A stretch of 64,000 nt of DNA from Bedellia somnulentella (lineage: Eukaryota; Arthropoda; Insecta; Lepidoptera; Bedelliidae), in contig OY755172.1 of assembly GCA_963576735.1 (NCBI GenBank), positions 6,076,001 to 6,140,000 of the forward strand. The letters run 5' to 3'. The translations under genes were made by a program, and so were the position numbers. Shown here piece by piece: positions 20,917 through 32,001 of this stretch. Under the pieces are notes generated by a model, which saw only the letters and a program-made list of their open reading frames with translations, made no database searches and had not been told where the DNA came from. How positions within the stretch are numbered: position 1 is the first letter of the stretch; each line of letters begins with the position of its first letter.

Positions 20917-21085
20917 CATACATATACTCACGCCATTAGTTCCCATTGGGGTAAGCAGAGACTATCGATCATCTCTTTGTACGATCCTGACAAACTTCTC
21001 TAGCTTCGTTTACATCAATTAATCTTCTCGTTTATGTTCTTTTATTCTTCATTCTTCAGACGCCTGCCTTTCTTAATGCCTGCTG
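20917..21085 (-). repeat. LINE X 3' fragment
   Basis: CATACATATACTCACGCCAT, TCCCATTGGGGTAAGCAGAG, TTGTACGATCCTGACAAAC, CTAGCTTCGTTTACATCAAT, TTTTATTCTTCATTCTTCAG: the 3' end of LINE X in antisense. Confidence 0.75.
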
Positions 21086-21194
21086 CTGCCTGCCTTAATT
21101 AGTTTCTTTAAAAATACTATTATAATTCGTGTGTTGCACAAAGCTCTATAGCGCCTCTTCTCATGCAGGAGACGAGAGTTCCAATTTTAACCTT

Positions 21195-21985
21195 TAACGT
21201 CACGGGCGGGGTCTAAGCAGACCCCATGCGCTCTTATTTAACGGTGTTTTCTTTTAAATTTACAAGTGAGGATCGCCTGTTCTCGGCTGGATTGAAGTGG
21301 AATTTCAGTGGAGTTGCATTTTTGCTTACTTGATTTAACGTTGTTACTTTTTTCACTTGTAGTATCTTATTATTTGTTTTTTTTTAGGATTGGTGTTCTG
21401 TAACCGCAAAAATGTATCGCCGACTAACTGACGCTCAAATTGAGTAAATTATACAAGATTTAAGTGAGTTGACTGACAAAGAGCAGCTTTTGCCCAGTAC
21501 AGATGATGCTGGTCCTAATGCTCAAAAATCAACTGAAGATGCTATTATTGTCCCAGATTTAAGGGAAAAAAACACCATTGTCAGTCTGTAAGTCTTGCAA
21601 GAAAACTATTGGCAAGCCCCGAATGGTGTGCCCCCATGCCTACCCAAAGATTAATTTTTAACATTAGTTTAGGTTAGTAAGTTTCAGGATCTGTAATATT
21701 TTTTTTCTTTAATGATTTTTGTATTTTTTTTACAATTACTTGTTTTTGATTATCATATTTTATTTTAAAAATTACAACCATGTCAGAAGTCAACTATTTT
21801 GTAAAATTTTATTACACATTGCTGTGTTGTCCACAAAATCATTGTGGACATTGAAACCCAAATTGCTGAGTTGTATTTTGTCAAATGACCGAGAATTTGA
21901 TTTATGTATGTTTATTGTATTGGTGTTCTGCATTATGAAACTTCACCGAAATAGGTCATAACGTGAACAAGTCGTTTAACTGGGG
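21195..21985 (+). pseudogene. Possible internally deleted piggyBac-like transposon remnant
   Basis: TTAACCTTTAACGTCACGGG at about 21199 is followed by a perfect hairpin GGGGTCTAAGCAGACCCC. ATG at 21412 gives MYRRLTDAQIE, a stop, then IIQDLSELTDKEQLLPSTDD and an acidic stretch as in transposase N-termini. In another frame from about 21579 comes CKSCKKTIGKPRMVC, like the Cys-rich C-terminal end of piggyBac transposases. The middle (the DDE core) is absent. The right inverted repeat was not found with confidence. Confidence 0.35.
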
Positions 21986-21989
21986 GATA

Positions 21990-23030
21990 AAAGTTTGCCC
22001 ATCTCTATGTATTTAATTAACTAACTCTTGAATATTCTCGTATGCTCAATTTATCTATTATACAGCCCATTATCCGTATCAAATGAATATAAATAGAAGC
22101 AAGACCTCCCAATACATCGCCCAAACATGTAACATAAATTAGACAAATATGTGCTACTCTAATTGGCGTCCTCCTACGAACGACGAATATAAAGAATGGC
22201 TGATTTGTTATTTGTGAATATAATCAACTCATTATGAGATCTTTTTCTTTGGCATTGACATATTTTGTAGTTACGCAATACTATCAGCTAAATTTTAGCG
22301 GAAAGCTTTGGAAATTAGTACCTACCATACCTGAATTTTGTTTATATTTGATTGTTTCAAGACCCATTTAATAAAAATGAAGATAATCAATCAACATAAC
22401 AGTATATCAACATGTTTTTTCAGTCAATGTTCCTACGTCTCGATCCAAAAATACTTTACTAAATACATTACAAATACCTTTTCAAATGCTACAAGATCTT
22501 GTCAATTAACAATAGAAGCGTTCATTGTAATAAAATTAATATTAAGATTAAATATTAAACATCAGAGCAGACACAGAACACCAAAACTTAACCTACTCAA
22601 CATCGAATAAAAAAAAACACTTTGTTGATGTACATAGATATTCTGTATAAATGATTCCATCACCTTCTTTCTCATATTATTATATCTATTAGCGACATAC
22701 GTATGATTTATAGAATGAAGTTAAACTTAGCCAATTTTTACATTAATTTACTAAAACTAAAAAATGTATTAGCAAACCACAATTCAGAAGAATTTAGATC
22801 GTAAAATGTTTTCTACTACTCTGGTTAATTCAATCATTTGGTTCGTGTGGGGTATCAACAGAGAAAACCTGTATAAAAGGAGGATGTTAATACACGATTT
22901 ACTCTGTAAATTTGTGTATATTAACAAGAACACAATTTCCTTAATGAGGCTTCATCTGTTTATTTACTTTAATGGCTATTCTCGTTTTATTCACGATTAT
23001 TATCTACACATTAAACTACAACTACACCAG
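21990..23030. other. AT-rich stretch, no gene recognised
   Basis: Several short ORFs without domain signatures (for example 22338-22610 and 22806-23054, plus); the composition is non-coding. Confidence 0.4.
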
Positions 23031-23032
23031 AC

Positions 23033-23174
23033 TTACGCCCGATTTCTGAATTGAGTGTTCCAGCTGAACAACTTAAGTATCGTTCCGTCGCATTGAAATC
23101 TTAACAACTGAATGAGACAAAACGATACTTAAGTCGTTCTCAGGTTGAATACTCAATTCAGAAATCAGGCGTAA
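23033..23174. mobile_element. Foldback element, copy 2
   Basis: TTACGCCCGATTTCTGAATT at the left and AATTCAGAAATCAGGCGTAA at the right are near-perfect inverses; the arms of about 50 bp also include AACTTAAGTATCGTTC. The loop includes GCATTGAAATCTTAAC. Confidence 0.8.
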
Positions 23175-23242
23175 GCCAGCTTCACGCAATCCATACCAAA
23201 ACGTAAGTTCTCCTAGACGAGTACCTATAAATATACAAACAT

Positions 23243-23385
23243 ATAGACATATACTCACGCCATAAGATCCCATTGGGTCAGGCAGGCACATTGTACGATC
23301 CTAACAAACCTCTCTAGTTTTGTTTACATCAATCAACTGCTCACACATGCTCTTTTATTATTCATATTTCGGACGCCTACCTATA
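23243..23385 (-). repeat. LINE X 3' fragment
   Basis: CATATACTCACGCCATAAGA, TCCCATTGGG, TTGTACGATCCTAACAAACC, TTTGTTTACATCAATCAAC. Confidence 0.7.
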
Positions 23386-23389
23386 AACA

Positions 23390-24500
23390 TAATTATTCAT
23401 AAATTGAGTTATATATAACTGTGATAAATTTTGTGTTAATAAAACAATACTTCTTTAGTTTAATAGTAGTTAATACGTACAATAACTGTAAAATGGTAAG
23501 CATACTGTAGAGTTTACCTCAAAAGAGATTGTAAACGTCATCATCGGGTAAGAGGCAAAAACCGTAAATAAGATCCCACCAAAAACATTCTGTAAAAAAC
23601 TAGCCAAGTCTCGATAGAGCTGCTTGTTTATCTCTAAAAAGTAATGAAATCTCTAAAATCAGTTGAGCTAAGTCTAAGGTTCCTTACTGCGATTATTATT
23701 ATATTATTATAGTTAATTTTACGTGACTTGGCCGTTGAACATTCTTGACACGTTTAGTATGTACAAGTTCATTCACTAAGTTATTTGCAGATTTCTTATA
23801 TTGATTATATTGAGAAATGCTATACTCTACATAAAATACATTTAATACTAAACGCGTACAAACTATGTGAAGCCATCACAAGTCGTAAAATAAATATGCA
23901 GAAGTAGGTACTTAAACCTTTGCAAACTTTACACGATAAGTTTGCTTATGACGTATCATTTGCATCCCACAAAATCCCGTTACACCGGATCGCTTTGACC
24001 TTAGTACCGTCAATCTCGTAAAATCACTGGTGATAATATTCGTATGGGAAACGAGCTATTCGTAGTTGTTATCGCTTTGTATAATCTAGAAATTTAACGT
24101 GTGGGATGTCTATCGACTGCCCCGAAGCTCAAACTAACCTCTCAATGGAATATAGTACTTATATATGTAGATCGTATTATAAGACGACAATTTACTATTA
24201 CGAATAATGCGCAATTGTTGAACTTGGTCTACCCTTTTTTGGATAATATAATAATGTCAGCTGCTAGTAACTCCACCTAACTACTCGAGTACATACCCAC
24301 GACATCGCAGTAAATAAATAAATATAAGTAACGACTATTTAAGTAAAACAATAATGGAGTGTCTATTAGACTAGTGCGGTAGAGTATGGCCAAATATTTC
24401 TATTCAGGATTTGTTCAAGCCCCTCAGTAGAGAATTCTATGATTTGTGATGATGAAACTATAAATTTTGCGTTTGAAATAAAGTTTCCTGGTTATGATGT
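23390..24500. other. AT-rich stretch, no gene recognised
   Basis: No coding content. One local match is worth noting: near 23577-23700 it shares blocks with 56870-57020 in the opposite orientation (GATCCCACC, ACATTCTGTAAAAAACTAGC, AGTCTCGATAGAGCTGCTTG), a second copy of an unknown repeat. Confidence 0.45.
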
Positions 24501-24507
24501 GTTGACA

Positions 24508-24770
24508 ACATCCGTGGCATAGTCCGGAGGTAGCGGGTTTGAAGTTTGAATCCCGCTAAGAGCATTCATTAATATAATAACGTACATGTATGTTTTTTAG
24601 TCATGGATATTATTTAGATAAGATAAGATAAGAAAAACATTTATTCATTGCTACACAGTTAACAATATAACTAAAAACATTAAAAACGAAACTAAATAAA
24701 AATAAACAAAAAAAACAAAAATATAAATAACAAGATTTTAAAAACAAGAGTTAACATTAAAAGTTAATGT
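24508..24770 (+). repeat. tRNA-like SINE head followed by AT-rich repeat
   Basis: CATCCGTGGCATAGTCCGGA (A-box-like) and GTTTGAATCC (B box) with AGCGGG/CCCGCT pairing around the T-arm. AGATAAGATAAGAAAAAC and an A-rich stretch follow. This is a degraded SINE; no full body is recognised. Confidence 0.4.
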
Positions 24771-24899
24771 CACAAGCCATACCCCGCGTAGCAATAAATT
24801 GGCGGCTGACTCAGCATTATCGTTGTGAATAAATGCTCACAACACTGATTTTCAGTCACCGCCATGTATTTACATGTATATGTTATTGACTTGACTCTC

Positions 24900-26090
24900 A
24901 CCAGCCCCCAGAACAAGCTGGATTTCGTCCCGGCTTTTCCACTACAGATCACCTTCAAACACTAAACCAAATTATTGAGAAAAGTAACGAATTTAATAAG
25001 ACCCTCTATCTGGCTTTTGTTGACTATTCCAAAGCGTTCGATAGCATTATCCATTCATCCATTTTTTCGGCACTACATAACCAAAGTATCGACCCCACTT
25101 ATATTAGCATTCTAGAAACAATATACCGAAACAGTACAGCCAATATTAAATTACATTCAGCAGGCCCCTCATTTCCAATAGAGAGAGGAGTCAAACAAGG
25201 AGACCCGCTATCTCCGAAACTTTTCACCTGCACCCTAGAAGAGGTGTTTAAGAGGCTGGCGGCCCCATGGCCGACAGAGGCATTAAAGTTGGTGGCAGAA
25301 GACTCACTAACCTTCGCTTCGCCGATGATATTGTCCTGTTTGCCCCATCTGCACCCGAGCTCCAGCATATGTTACAGGAACTCAGTGACGCAAGCCTTGA
25401 AGTTGGACTGAAGATGAATTGGTCAAAGACCAAGGCCATGACCAACAGCAGAAAACGTAGGGTCGAGGTAGATGGGCAGGAGATACAGTTTGTTGATGAG
25501 TACATTTACCTGGGCCAGATAGCTTCCCTCGAAAACAGGCAGGATAAAGAGATCGAATGACGGATTTCTAACGCCTGGAAGAGCTACTGGTCAATGAAGG
25601 AGCTAATGAAGGGTAGCCTCCCGCTAACACTCAAGCGCAAGCTCATCGACATGTGTATCCTGCCTATCCTAACTTACGGCGCTCAGACCTGGTCACTGAC
25701 AGAACTTCAGAAGTCCAAACTCAAGGTTTGCCAGCGAGCAATGGAGCGCAGCATTCTCAGTGTTCGCAGGTCTGACCGCGTAAGGAACACCACTCTGCAC
25801 TCCTTCACTGGCATTGCTGATGTGGGTGCACAAACCGCCAAGCTAAAGTGGAACTGGGCCGGTCACATAAGTCGTATGCACCCAGACAGATGGGCGAAGA
25901 TCGCCACAGACTGGGTGCCACAAGACGGTTACCGGCGTAGGGGCAGGCCTCGGCGGAGATGGCGGGACGATCTAGATAAGTTTTTGCCGGGGTGGCCGGA
26001 GGTGGCACAGAGCCGGGACGTGTGGACTCAACAGGAGGAAGCCTTTGCCCAGCAGTGGGACACTATAATAAAGGCTACATAAAAAAAAAA
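24900..26090 (+). mobile_element. RTE-like LINE, 5'-truncated reverse transcriptase, pseudogene
   Basis: Frame 1 from 24908 encodes PEQAGFRPGFSTTDHLQTLN, YLAFVDYSKAFDSI (RT motif A), ERGVKQGDPLSPKLF (motif B). A frameshift near 25265 moves to GIKVGGRRLTNLRFADDIVL (motif C, FADD), VGLKMNWSKTKAM and VDEYIYLGQIASL. A TGA at 25558-25560 interrupts the frame, then KLIDMCILPILTYGAQTWSL, KWNWAGHISRM and GRPRRRWRDDL run to a TAA before an A run. The endonuclease domain is missing. One frameshift and one stop make it inactive. The motifs fit the RTE clade. Confidence 0.85.
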
Positions 26091-26222
26091 AAATATGTTA
26101 TTAAATATATCGTTGAGTTACTCTCCCTTATCACAGTACATCGTACCTTTCTAGGGCTAAATTAATATGTTTAAAAAATGACCGTTAGTATATATATTTT
26201 TATTTATATTTATGTACTTAAT
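26091..26222 (+). repeat. LINE 3' tail with SINE D-like motif
   Basis: After the A run comes TTATTAAATATATCGTTGAG followed by TTACTCTCCC, closely matching the body of SINE D (minus strand, about 1955-1935). It is followed by AT-rich sequence up to the next LINE piece. Confidence 0.5.
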
Positions 26223-26966
26223 TTAACGCTGACCTGTCGTAACCACGTCGGGACGTCCCAAAGTTCTGTAGAACTTCTTCTGGTCACTCATGAAGAGACG
26301 ATTCTGTTGGTACCTCTTTAGCCTTTCAGAATATCGCCTAATTCGCTTACCCCAAGCAGCGATCTTCTGCTTCAGATCATCGATGCGCTCCACCAGTCTA
26401 CAGGCAAACTCCGGTGAGTTGTCAAAGACATTCTCACCAGGGAATGCCTCCCTGACGAAGCACACCACCCTCGGCCTATTGTTGCCTGATCTGAAGCTGG
26501 TCAGTTTGCCGATGAGGACCCTGGCCCTTGTGATACGGCTTTCAATCCGCCTCATCCAGGCTGGTCTAGTTCTAATCCTGGGACTAGTACTGCCAGCCTG
26601 ACGGGAGCCACCAACTCTTGTTGGCGGCATCCTGACGCCGACTAATTGACAAACTGTCATTGCGGCGCCAAAGAGAATTGAACCCGTATCCCAAAGGTCC
26701 ATGCTGCTCTCTAAAAATGAGGGCAGCATGTTATTGACGGCCTCAACGACATCCCGAACCTTGATGCTGAGAGGAACTCGGGGCAGCCTTGGCCTCCTTT
26801 CGAGAGGCACTTGGCGATATTCCAGGATCGTCTCTTCGAGTGCGCTCCTCACCAAATCCAAATCCAGGGAGACTGTTCCCCAATCGCTTTCCGCACCACC
26901 CACATCCGGCAGGTTAACAATTGGCTCCCTCCGTACTTCCCGTTCAGGGACTGGAGGGAGAACCTG
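26223..26966 (-). pseudogene. N-terminal piece of an RLE-type LINE ORF
   Basis: Minus-strand reading includes DVGGAESDWGTVSLDLDLVR, EAVNNMLPSFLESSMDLWDT, RPAWMRRIESRITRARVLIG, RRYSERLKRYQQNRLFMSDQ and KKFYRTLGR, the region before the RT domain in R2/R4-like LINEs with a restriction-like endonuclease. It stops at TAA just after DVVTTGQR. The long minus ORF continues to 27200 only because it reads through the antisense of the neighbouring CR1-like fragment. Confidence 0.65.
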
Positions 26967-27395
26967 CAAAGGTGGGTATAATACAACAACGCGTACAGAG
27001 TAATGATGGGGTTGCCTCGGTACTGCAGTGCATCGGGGATGTTTGCGGAGGGTCGCGTGGATGATTTCTACGCGATCATCCGCAAGCGTGTCGCGTCCAT
27101 CATGCAGAGAACCTGGGACAGCTCCAACACGCTCTTGAGAGTATTGGCCGATAAGTTCGACGATCCCATGTATCGGCACTGGGTATATGTGCAGCGGCAC
27201 ACTAGAGCCACTTCTCTGGCTAGATTTGGCACCTTATGTAAATAGCTTATTGTTAATATTTTAAATTTTACTTTTATTTATTAAATCTAAGTCTAACCAA
27301 ACTAACATAATTTAAGTATCTCGATGTACTAACTTACTAACTTTACTATGGATTTACTTTATGATCCGAAATAAAGTTTTTATTATTATTATTTC
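26967..27395 (+). mobile_element. CR1-like LINE, 3' end, 5' truncated
   Basis: YNNAYRVMMGLPRYCSASGM, VDDFYAIIRKRVASIMQR, RVLADKFDDPMYRHWVY and a stop at about 27243, then a 150-bp AT-rich 3' UTR ending AATAAAGTTTTTATTATTAT. The C-terminal pattern (YNNxxR-GLP-CSASxMF) fits CR1-like LINEs. It lies between two RLE-type LINE pieces on the other strand. Confidence 0.7.
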
Positions 27396-28735
27396 GGAAA
27401 ACATTTTTGTTTCTCGCCTCTCCCATGGCCGAAAATGAAAATATAAATTTTAAATGGGAGAGGCGGTACTCCCCGACAAAAGCACAGTCGGTCGGGGTCA
27501 GGGAGTCAGATTCAAGAACCGACGGACGATCCGAGCCGTATCGATCAGCACCGCTTTCTGCATTTGTGCTGGAACCGACACGCCACAGAAATCCAACCGC
27601 CTCAAGTTGGTCGCGAGACTGGTTGGAATTAACCCGTTCGCGGACAAAACAATTGGGATTATTTCTGTCGAAGTCACACCCCACATGTCGGTGATCTCGT
27701 GAGCCAGATCGAGATATTTCCGACGCTTCTCGGTTTCGGCTTTTACGAGACCCTCGTCATGAGGGATAGTGACATCCACAAGAAACACCCTCGACTGCGA
27801 CCGATCCCATACCACGATATCAGGCTTATTCGCTAGAATAGTCCTGTCCGTGATAACAGATCGGTCCCAATAGATTTTGGCACGGTCGTTTTCTAGGATT
27901 GGCTCCGGCAGATACTTGTAATACGGCATCCTCCGTTGCAAGAGTCCGTATTTTAGAGCGAGCTCCTGATGCAGGATTTTGGCTGCTTGGTTGTGCCTGT
28001 GCAAGTACTCAGTGTTAGCAAGAGCCGAACAACCGGAAATAACATGCCTAAGTGACTCTCCGGGACGGCCACATGCTCGACAGATGTCTGTGGTACCGTC
28101 CTTTAGGATGTATTTCCGATAGTTCCGCGTCTTGATAACCTGGTCCTGTATTGCACAGACAAAACCTTCGGTTTCCCCAAAGAGGTCCCCGAAACGCAGC
28201 CAATGCAGGGAGGCTTTACGGTCCACGAAAGGTTCGTGAAGTACCTTGTAAAACCTCCCGTGCAGCTCCTTCTCTTTCCATACGGACTCCCGATCAGAGG
28301 TGCTAAGTACCTCCGGGTTTCGCCAATCCTGTGAGGCCAACGATAAGGGAGTCAGTCCTTTATCACTAGCGACCACCTCTCCCCGAATACTATCATCCGT
28401 CATCGTCAAAAAATAGTTTCTGAGGTTGCATACCTCGCGGTTGTGCATGGTTTTGGCACTCAAGAGGCCTCGACCACCACACTTCCGCGGGATATACAAT
28501 CTCATAACCGACGATCTCGGATGATGCATTCGATGGTCATCGTCGTGCGGACTCGTCTGTCCAGAGCGTCTAGTTCGGACTGAGTCCATCTGAGCACGCC
28601 AAACGTGTACATCAGTACAGGCATGACCCAGGAGTTAATGGCTCGGATCTTATTAACGCCTGACAAGTAGCTATTAAGCACACTTTTCATTATTATTATT
28701 ATTATTATTAAAAAGAAACTTAATCTGCTAGATAT
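27396..28735 (-). mobile_element. C-terminal part of an RLE-type (R2/R4-like) LINE
   Basis: A 363-codon minus-strand frame (28589-27498) preceded by 28945-28502 in another frame. The RT thumb region reads KIRAINSWVMPVLMYTFGVL and SELDALDRRVRTT, then a frameshift near 28520, then HHPRSSVMRLYIPRKCGGRG. A Cys-His knuckle C-x2-C-x8-H-x4-C follows (CRACGRPGESLRHVISGC), then the PD-(D/E)xK-like endonuclease core (KPDIVVWDR, FLVDVTIP). This layout is typical of site-preferring R2/R4/Dong-type elements. The 5' edge is an (ATT)n run at 28691-28711; the 3' UTR includes a short GGGAGAGGCGG hairpin at about 27417-27466. Confidence 0.75.
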
Positions 28736-28949
28736 TTCCAGGAATACTGTGTCTAGCCAAAAACATTTCAAGGAAAGCCAAATATATGGACTTGATAGAC
28801 AGTTGAGGTTTACCGAGCGTACTCGTATTAAAAACGTGACGCTAACATCAATCAACCCGTAGAAATATTTACCAAGTACTGTTTTGTTTCGGAAACTTGT
28901 CATTGTTCTTTCGTTTAGTGTTAGCGTATTCCATTTCACATTCACGGCG

Positions 28950-29410
28950 TACTTTGTGTCGAAAATTCCTTACCTAATATTCTTCGCTATTTAACTGTTT
29001 ATTTGATTTATTAAAATGTTGTAACTGTTCTAAGCTGAATCAAATTCGTAATGAACAAATATTAAGATGAGTGCATACTAATTTATTTTGATATTTCGTA
29101 TGCAATACTTAATTTTGTGTTTATTTATAGTTTATTTTTTACATTCTTGCCGTGAGAATAGGGCTCATGTTATTTTAACCACTTTAGCTTCGTTTGCAGC
29201 TTCGTTTTTCTGCGTCTAATAATAGCATTTACAGCATTCTTATTTTATGGTAATATAATATAATAATATGAAATGTGTAACGTAATTTACTATAACACAT
29301 TTATTTATTATTTTACACGTGATAAAACATTATGTTTTGAATAAAATTATATTTTGTGTTTGGCAATAAAAAATAAGTAAGTTAACCAAATACAATAATA
29401 CTTTAAAAAA
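28950..29410. other. AT-rich stretch, no gene recognised
   Basis: Nothing identified. Confidence 0.4.
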
Positions 29411-29411
29411 A

Positions 29412-29465
29412 TAACGCCATTAGTTCCCTATGTACAATACGGAAAACCTTTCGCTCTTCATTTAG
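29412..29465 (-). repeat. LINE X 3' fragment, very short
   Basis: AACGCCATTAGTTCCCTATG, then TGTACAATACGGAAAACC and CTCTTCATTTAG, with an internal deletion compared with other 3' ends. Confidence 0.5.
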
Positions 29466-29847
29466 AAACTTTGTGTTACATAACATAACATAAACCGTTT
29501 TGGATCACAAATAAGAAATGTTTTTCAAAACAAACAAAAGTAAAGTTACAAAATTTAAATTGTTGATACTACTACTCTACTTCCTTAGTTGTTATTTTAT
29601 TTTACTTTTATTTTTATTTTACTCTGTCTTGTTAGGTTTTTTCACAATATTATTATTATTAACTAGTGTACTTTATAAATATTTAAGAGTTTAACGTTTA
29701 CACGCATAAATTAAATAAATAAAAAAAAAAAGCTGTCAACACACAATTAAGGACATTGTAACTAGAATTAAGATTTATAGATTAAGATTTATCATGTAAT
29801 GTTTCATGTCTGTAGTGTGATGCATATAAATAAATAAATAAATAAAT

Positions 29848-30203
29848 AAACGTTCACGCCGAATATCCCCGAAGGGGTTGGCAGAGGTACTAATACTTCT
29901 GAACATCACGTGACTTTGTCACCTGGTGTTCAGAGTACCCACGTGGGTAGAACACTCGGTTATCGTGCAAACGACTAGTGTTCAAATCCTGGGTCAGGCC
30001 TACACCAATTTGTCTTTTCTAAAGACATATGTGTGGTTCATTTATCATGGTTGTTAACGGTGAGGGAAAACATCGTGAGGAAACCCACATGGCTGAGTTG
30101 TACTTAGTCATGTGACAGTGTATTCGTACAAAACGGCGATAGGCCTGCCCCCTATCACGTGAGTACACTGTCCATGCAAAACGTGGGTACTCTGAACACC
30201 AGG
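29848..30203 (-). mobile_element. Family B SINE with inverted 5' part
   Basis: 29848-29941 is the 3' part in minus orientation (AACGTTCACGCCGAATATCC to GTTCAGAGTACCCACG). 29942-30203 is the 5' part in plus orientation, from TGGGTAGAACACTCGG (A box) and GTGTTCAAATCCTGG (B box) to GTACTCTGAACACCAGG. The two parts overlap by about 20 bp of element sequence and together make one element. An (AAAT)n run precedes it at 29826-29850. Confidence 0.8.
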
Positions 30204-30463
30204 TTTGTGTTACACTTTAATAATAAAATACAAATAAGCAAAAAATCTGAATTCGAGAATACCTAAGATGATCAATACCTATCCCAATGGTAATACAAGT
30301 ATAAACAAGCATGGGGCAATATAGAAAGAAAGAAAGTATTTTTTATTTAGCACACATATACAATTATATAAAAGGTGTTAAAAGAATGGTTTTGCTGAAT
30401 TGGGCCCACAATCAGTGTTTTCTCAATAGATTCCTGATGTGTTGGTTCATTATAAGTCTATAC

Positions 30464-30714
30464 AAACATACATACATATACTCACGGCTATAAATCCCTT
30501 AACGGGGTAGCCAGAGCTTTGGAATGAAAAAGTCCTCAGCCACTTTTGGAAGTTGATTAGGGAAAAGATATTAATAATAAATGTTTTTGGTGACGGGTCT
30601 CCAACCAGATCGCCCAAAAATCACTTAATAAGCCCCTATACCCTTAGTCGCCTCCTACGATCACTCACGGGTAGAAATGGGGTAGTGTTATTCTAAGCCG
30701 ACACTACTCGGCAA
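30464..30714 (-). repeat. Family A element, full length
   Basis: ACATACATACATATACTCAC to GCCGACACTACTCGG; carries GGAATGAAAAAGTCCTCAGC in place of the usual AGGAATTAGAAATTCCT. Confidence 0.8.
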
Positions 30715-30719
30715 GTCTA

Positions 30720-31100
30720 TAATATCACTATAAGTCTATATGATAGTTTATAATGAAGATTAGAGCTAAAAATAAATAAAATGTGATTATATATGACCGT
30801 AGTCTTGTTCGTGCACTTCACGCTTCGCTGCATTTACTGGTAATAATACGGTAACTCATATTCGTGAATATGCGCTGGATTTGAACTTACGAAAAAAAGA
30901 TGATTTAGTTATCAAACGTAAGGTATACGAAGTATTGTGTATGTAATACCGACATTGTATAAAAATAAGTTATACCGAGATTTTTGGCAAATGAAATAAT
31001 ACAATAAAAAGGATTTCACTCTTTTTTTAAAATCGTGACACTATTTGAACGGAAGTGCAATAAATCATTTCATATAAGTAATTTCTCAGCCACTTCTGGA
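30720..31100. other. AT-rich stretch, no gene recognised
   Basis: Nothing identified. Confidence 0.4.
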
Positions 31101-31103
31101 ATC

Positions 31104-31356
31104 GCTGTGTAGTGTCGGCTTAGAATAGCTCTACCCCATTTCTTCCGGTGGGTGAACGTAAGAGGCGACTAACGGTATTTGGGGCATTTAAGGGATTTTT
31201 GGGCGATGCGGTTGGAGACCCATCACCAACAACCTTTATTTCACCATCTTTTCCCCACACAACTTCCAAAAGTGGCTGAGAAATTTCTAATTTCTCAGCT
31301 TTGGCTACCCCTTTTAAGGGATTTTTAGCCGTGAGTATATGTATGTATGTATGTAA
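31104..31356 (+). repeat. Family A element, full length
   Basis: GTGTAGTGTCGGCTTAGAAT to GTGAGTATATGTATGTATG. Confidence 0.85.
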
Positions 31357-31359
31357 GTA

Positions 31360-31530
31360 ATTTCTCAGCAACTTCTGGAATCGGTTAGAAAAAAGATGGA
31401 TCATACAAGAGATGTTAGGTAATGGGTCTCCAATCTCATCACCCTTAATCACTTAAAAACCCAAAGACCTCATTTGCCTCCTACTACAGCTGCGGAAAAA
31501 TAGAGAGTACATTCTAAGCCGTAATTACAA
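31360..31530 (-). repeat. Family A fragment, strongly diverged
   Basis: TTTCTCAGCAACTTCTGGAA, GGTAATGGGTCTCCAATC, TTGCCTCCTACTACAG, ATTCTAAGCCGTAATTAC. It follows the preceding copy tail to tail. Confidence 0.55.
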
Positions 31531-31564
31531 TTTTTTTAAAAATATTTTAGATATTAGTGGAGTG

Positions 31565-31988
31565 GAGTGGAAATGAGATCCCTCAGAAGTATATGTAATG
31601 TAAGGCTGTGTGATAGAGTGAGAAATACTATGATCCGTAAACGAGTAGGTTTGAGAGATGACGTAGTATGCAAGATAGAAAAAGGAATGTTGAGGTGGTT
31701 TGGGCACATAGAGGGGATGGTTGAAAATAAAGTAGCGAAAGAGATATATAGAGCCAATATGGATAGGATTGTTAGTAGAGGACGGCCTCGTAAAAAGTTT
31801 CTTTACCAGATAGAAAACGTTCTTATAAAGGCGGGGTCCGAAGTGAGAAGAATAAAAGAGCATGTATGCGAAGAATAATGAATGTAAGGGAAGCAAGAGA
31901 GGTTTGTCAAGATCGTACTAAGTGGCGGTCGATAGTCTCTGCCTACCCCAATGGGAATAATGGGCGTGAGTATAAGTAAGTAAGTAAG
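31565..31988 (+). mobile_element. LINE X 3' end, 5' truncated, with 13-bp target duplication
   Basis: Encodes MRSLRSICNVRLCDRVRNT, KIEKGMLRWFGHIEGM and VSRGRPRKKFLYQIENVL, then a frameshift and REARE, KWRSIVSAYPNGN. It ends GGGCGTGAGTATAAGTAAGT with a (GTAA)n tail. TATTAGTGGAGTG flanks it at 31552-31564 and 31989-32001, as expected of target-primed reverse transcription. Confidence 0.85.
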
Positions 31989-32001
31989 TATTAGTGGAGT
32001 G

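Noticed and set aside
26290..27003. Plus-strand ORFs of about 100 codons
   Set aside because: Shadows of the minus-strand RLE LINE fragment; no domain in the plus readings.
26967..27200. N-terminal extension of the 325-codon minus ORF
   Set aside because: This part reads through the antisense of the CR1-like 3' end and is not RLE protein.
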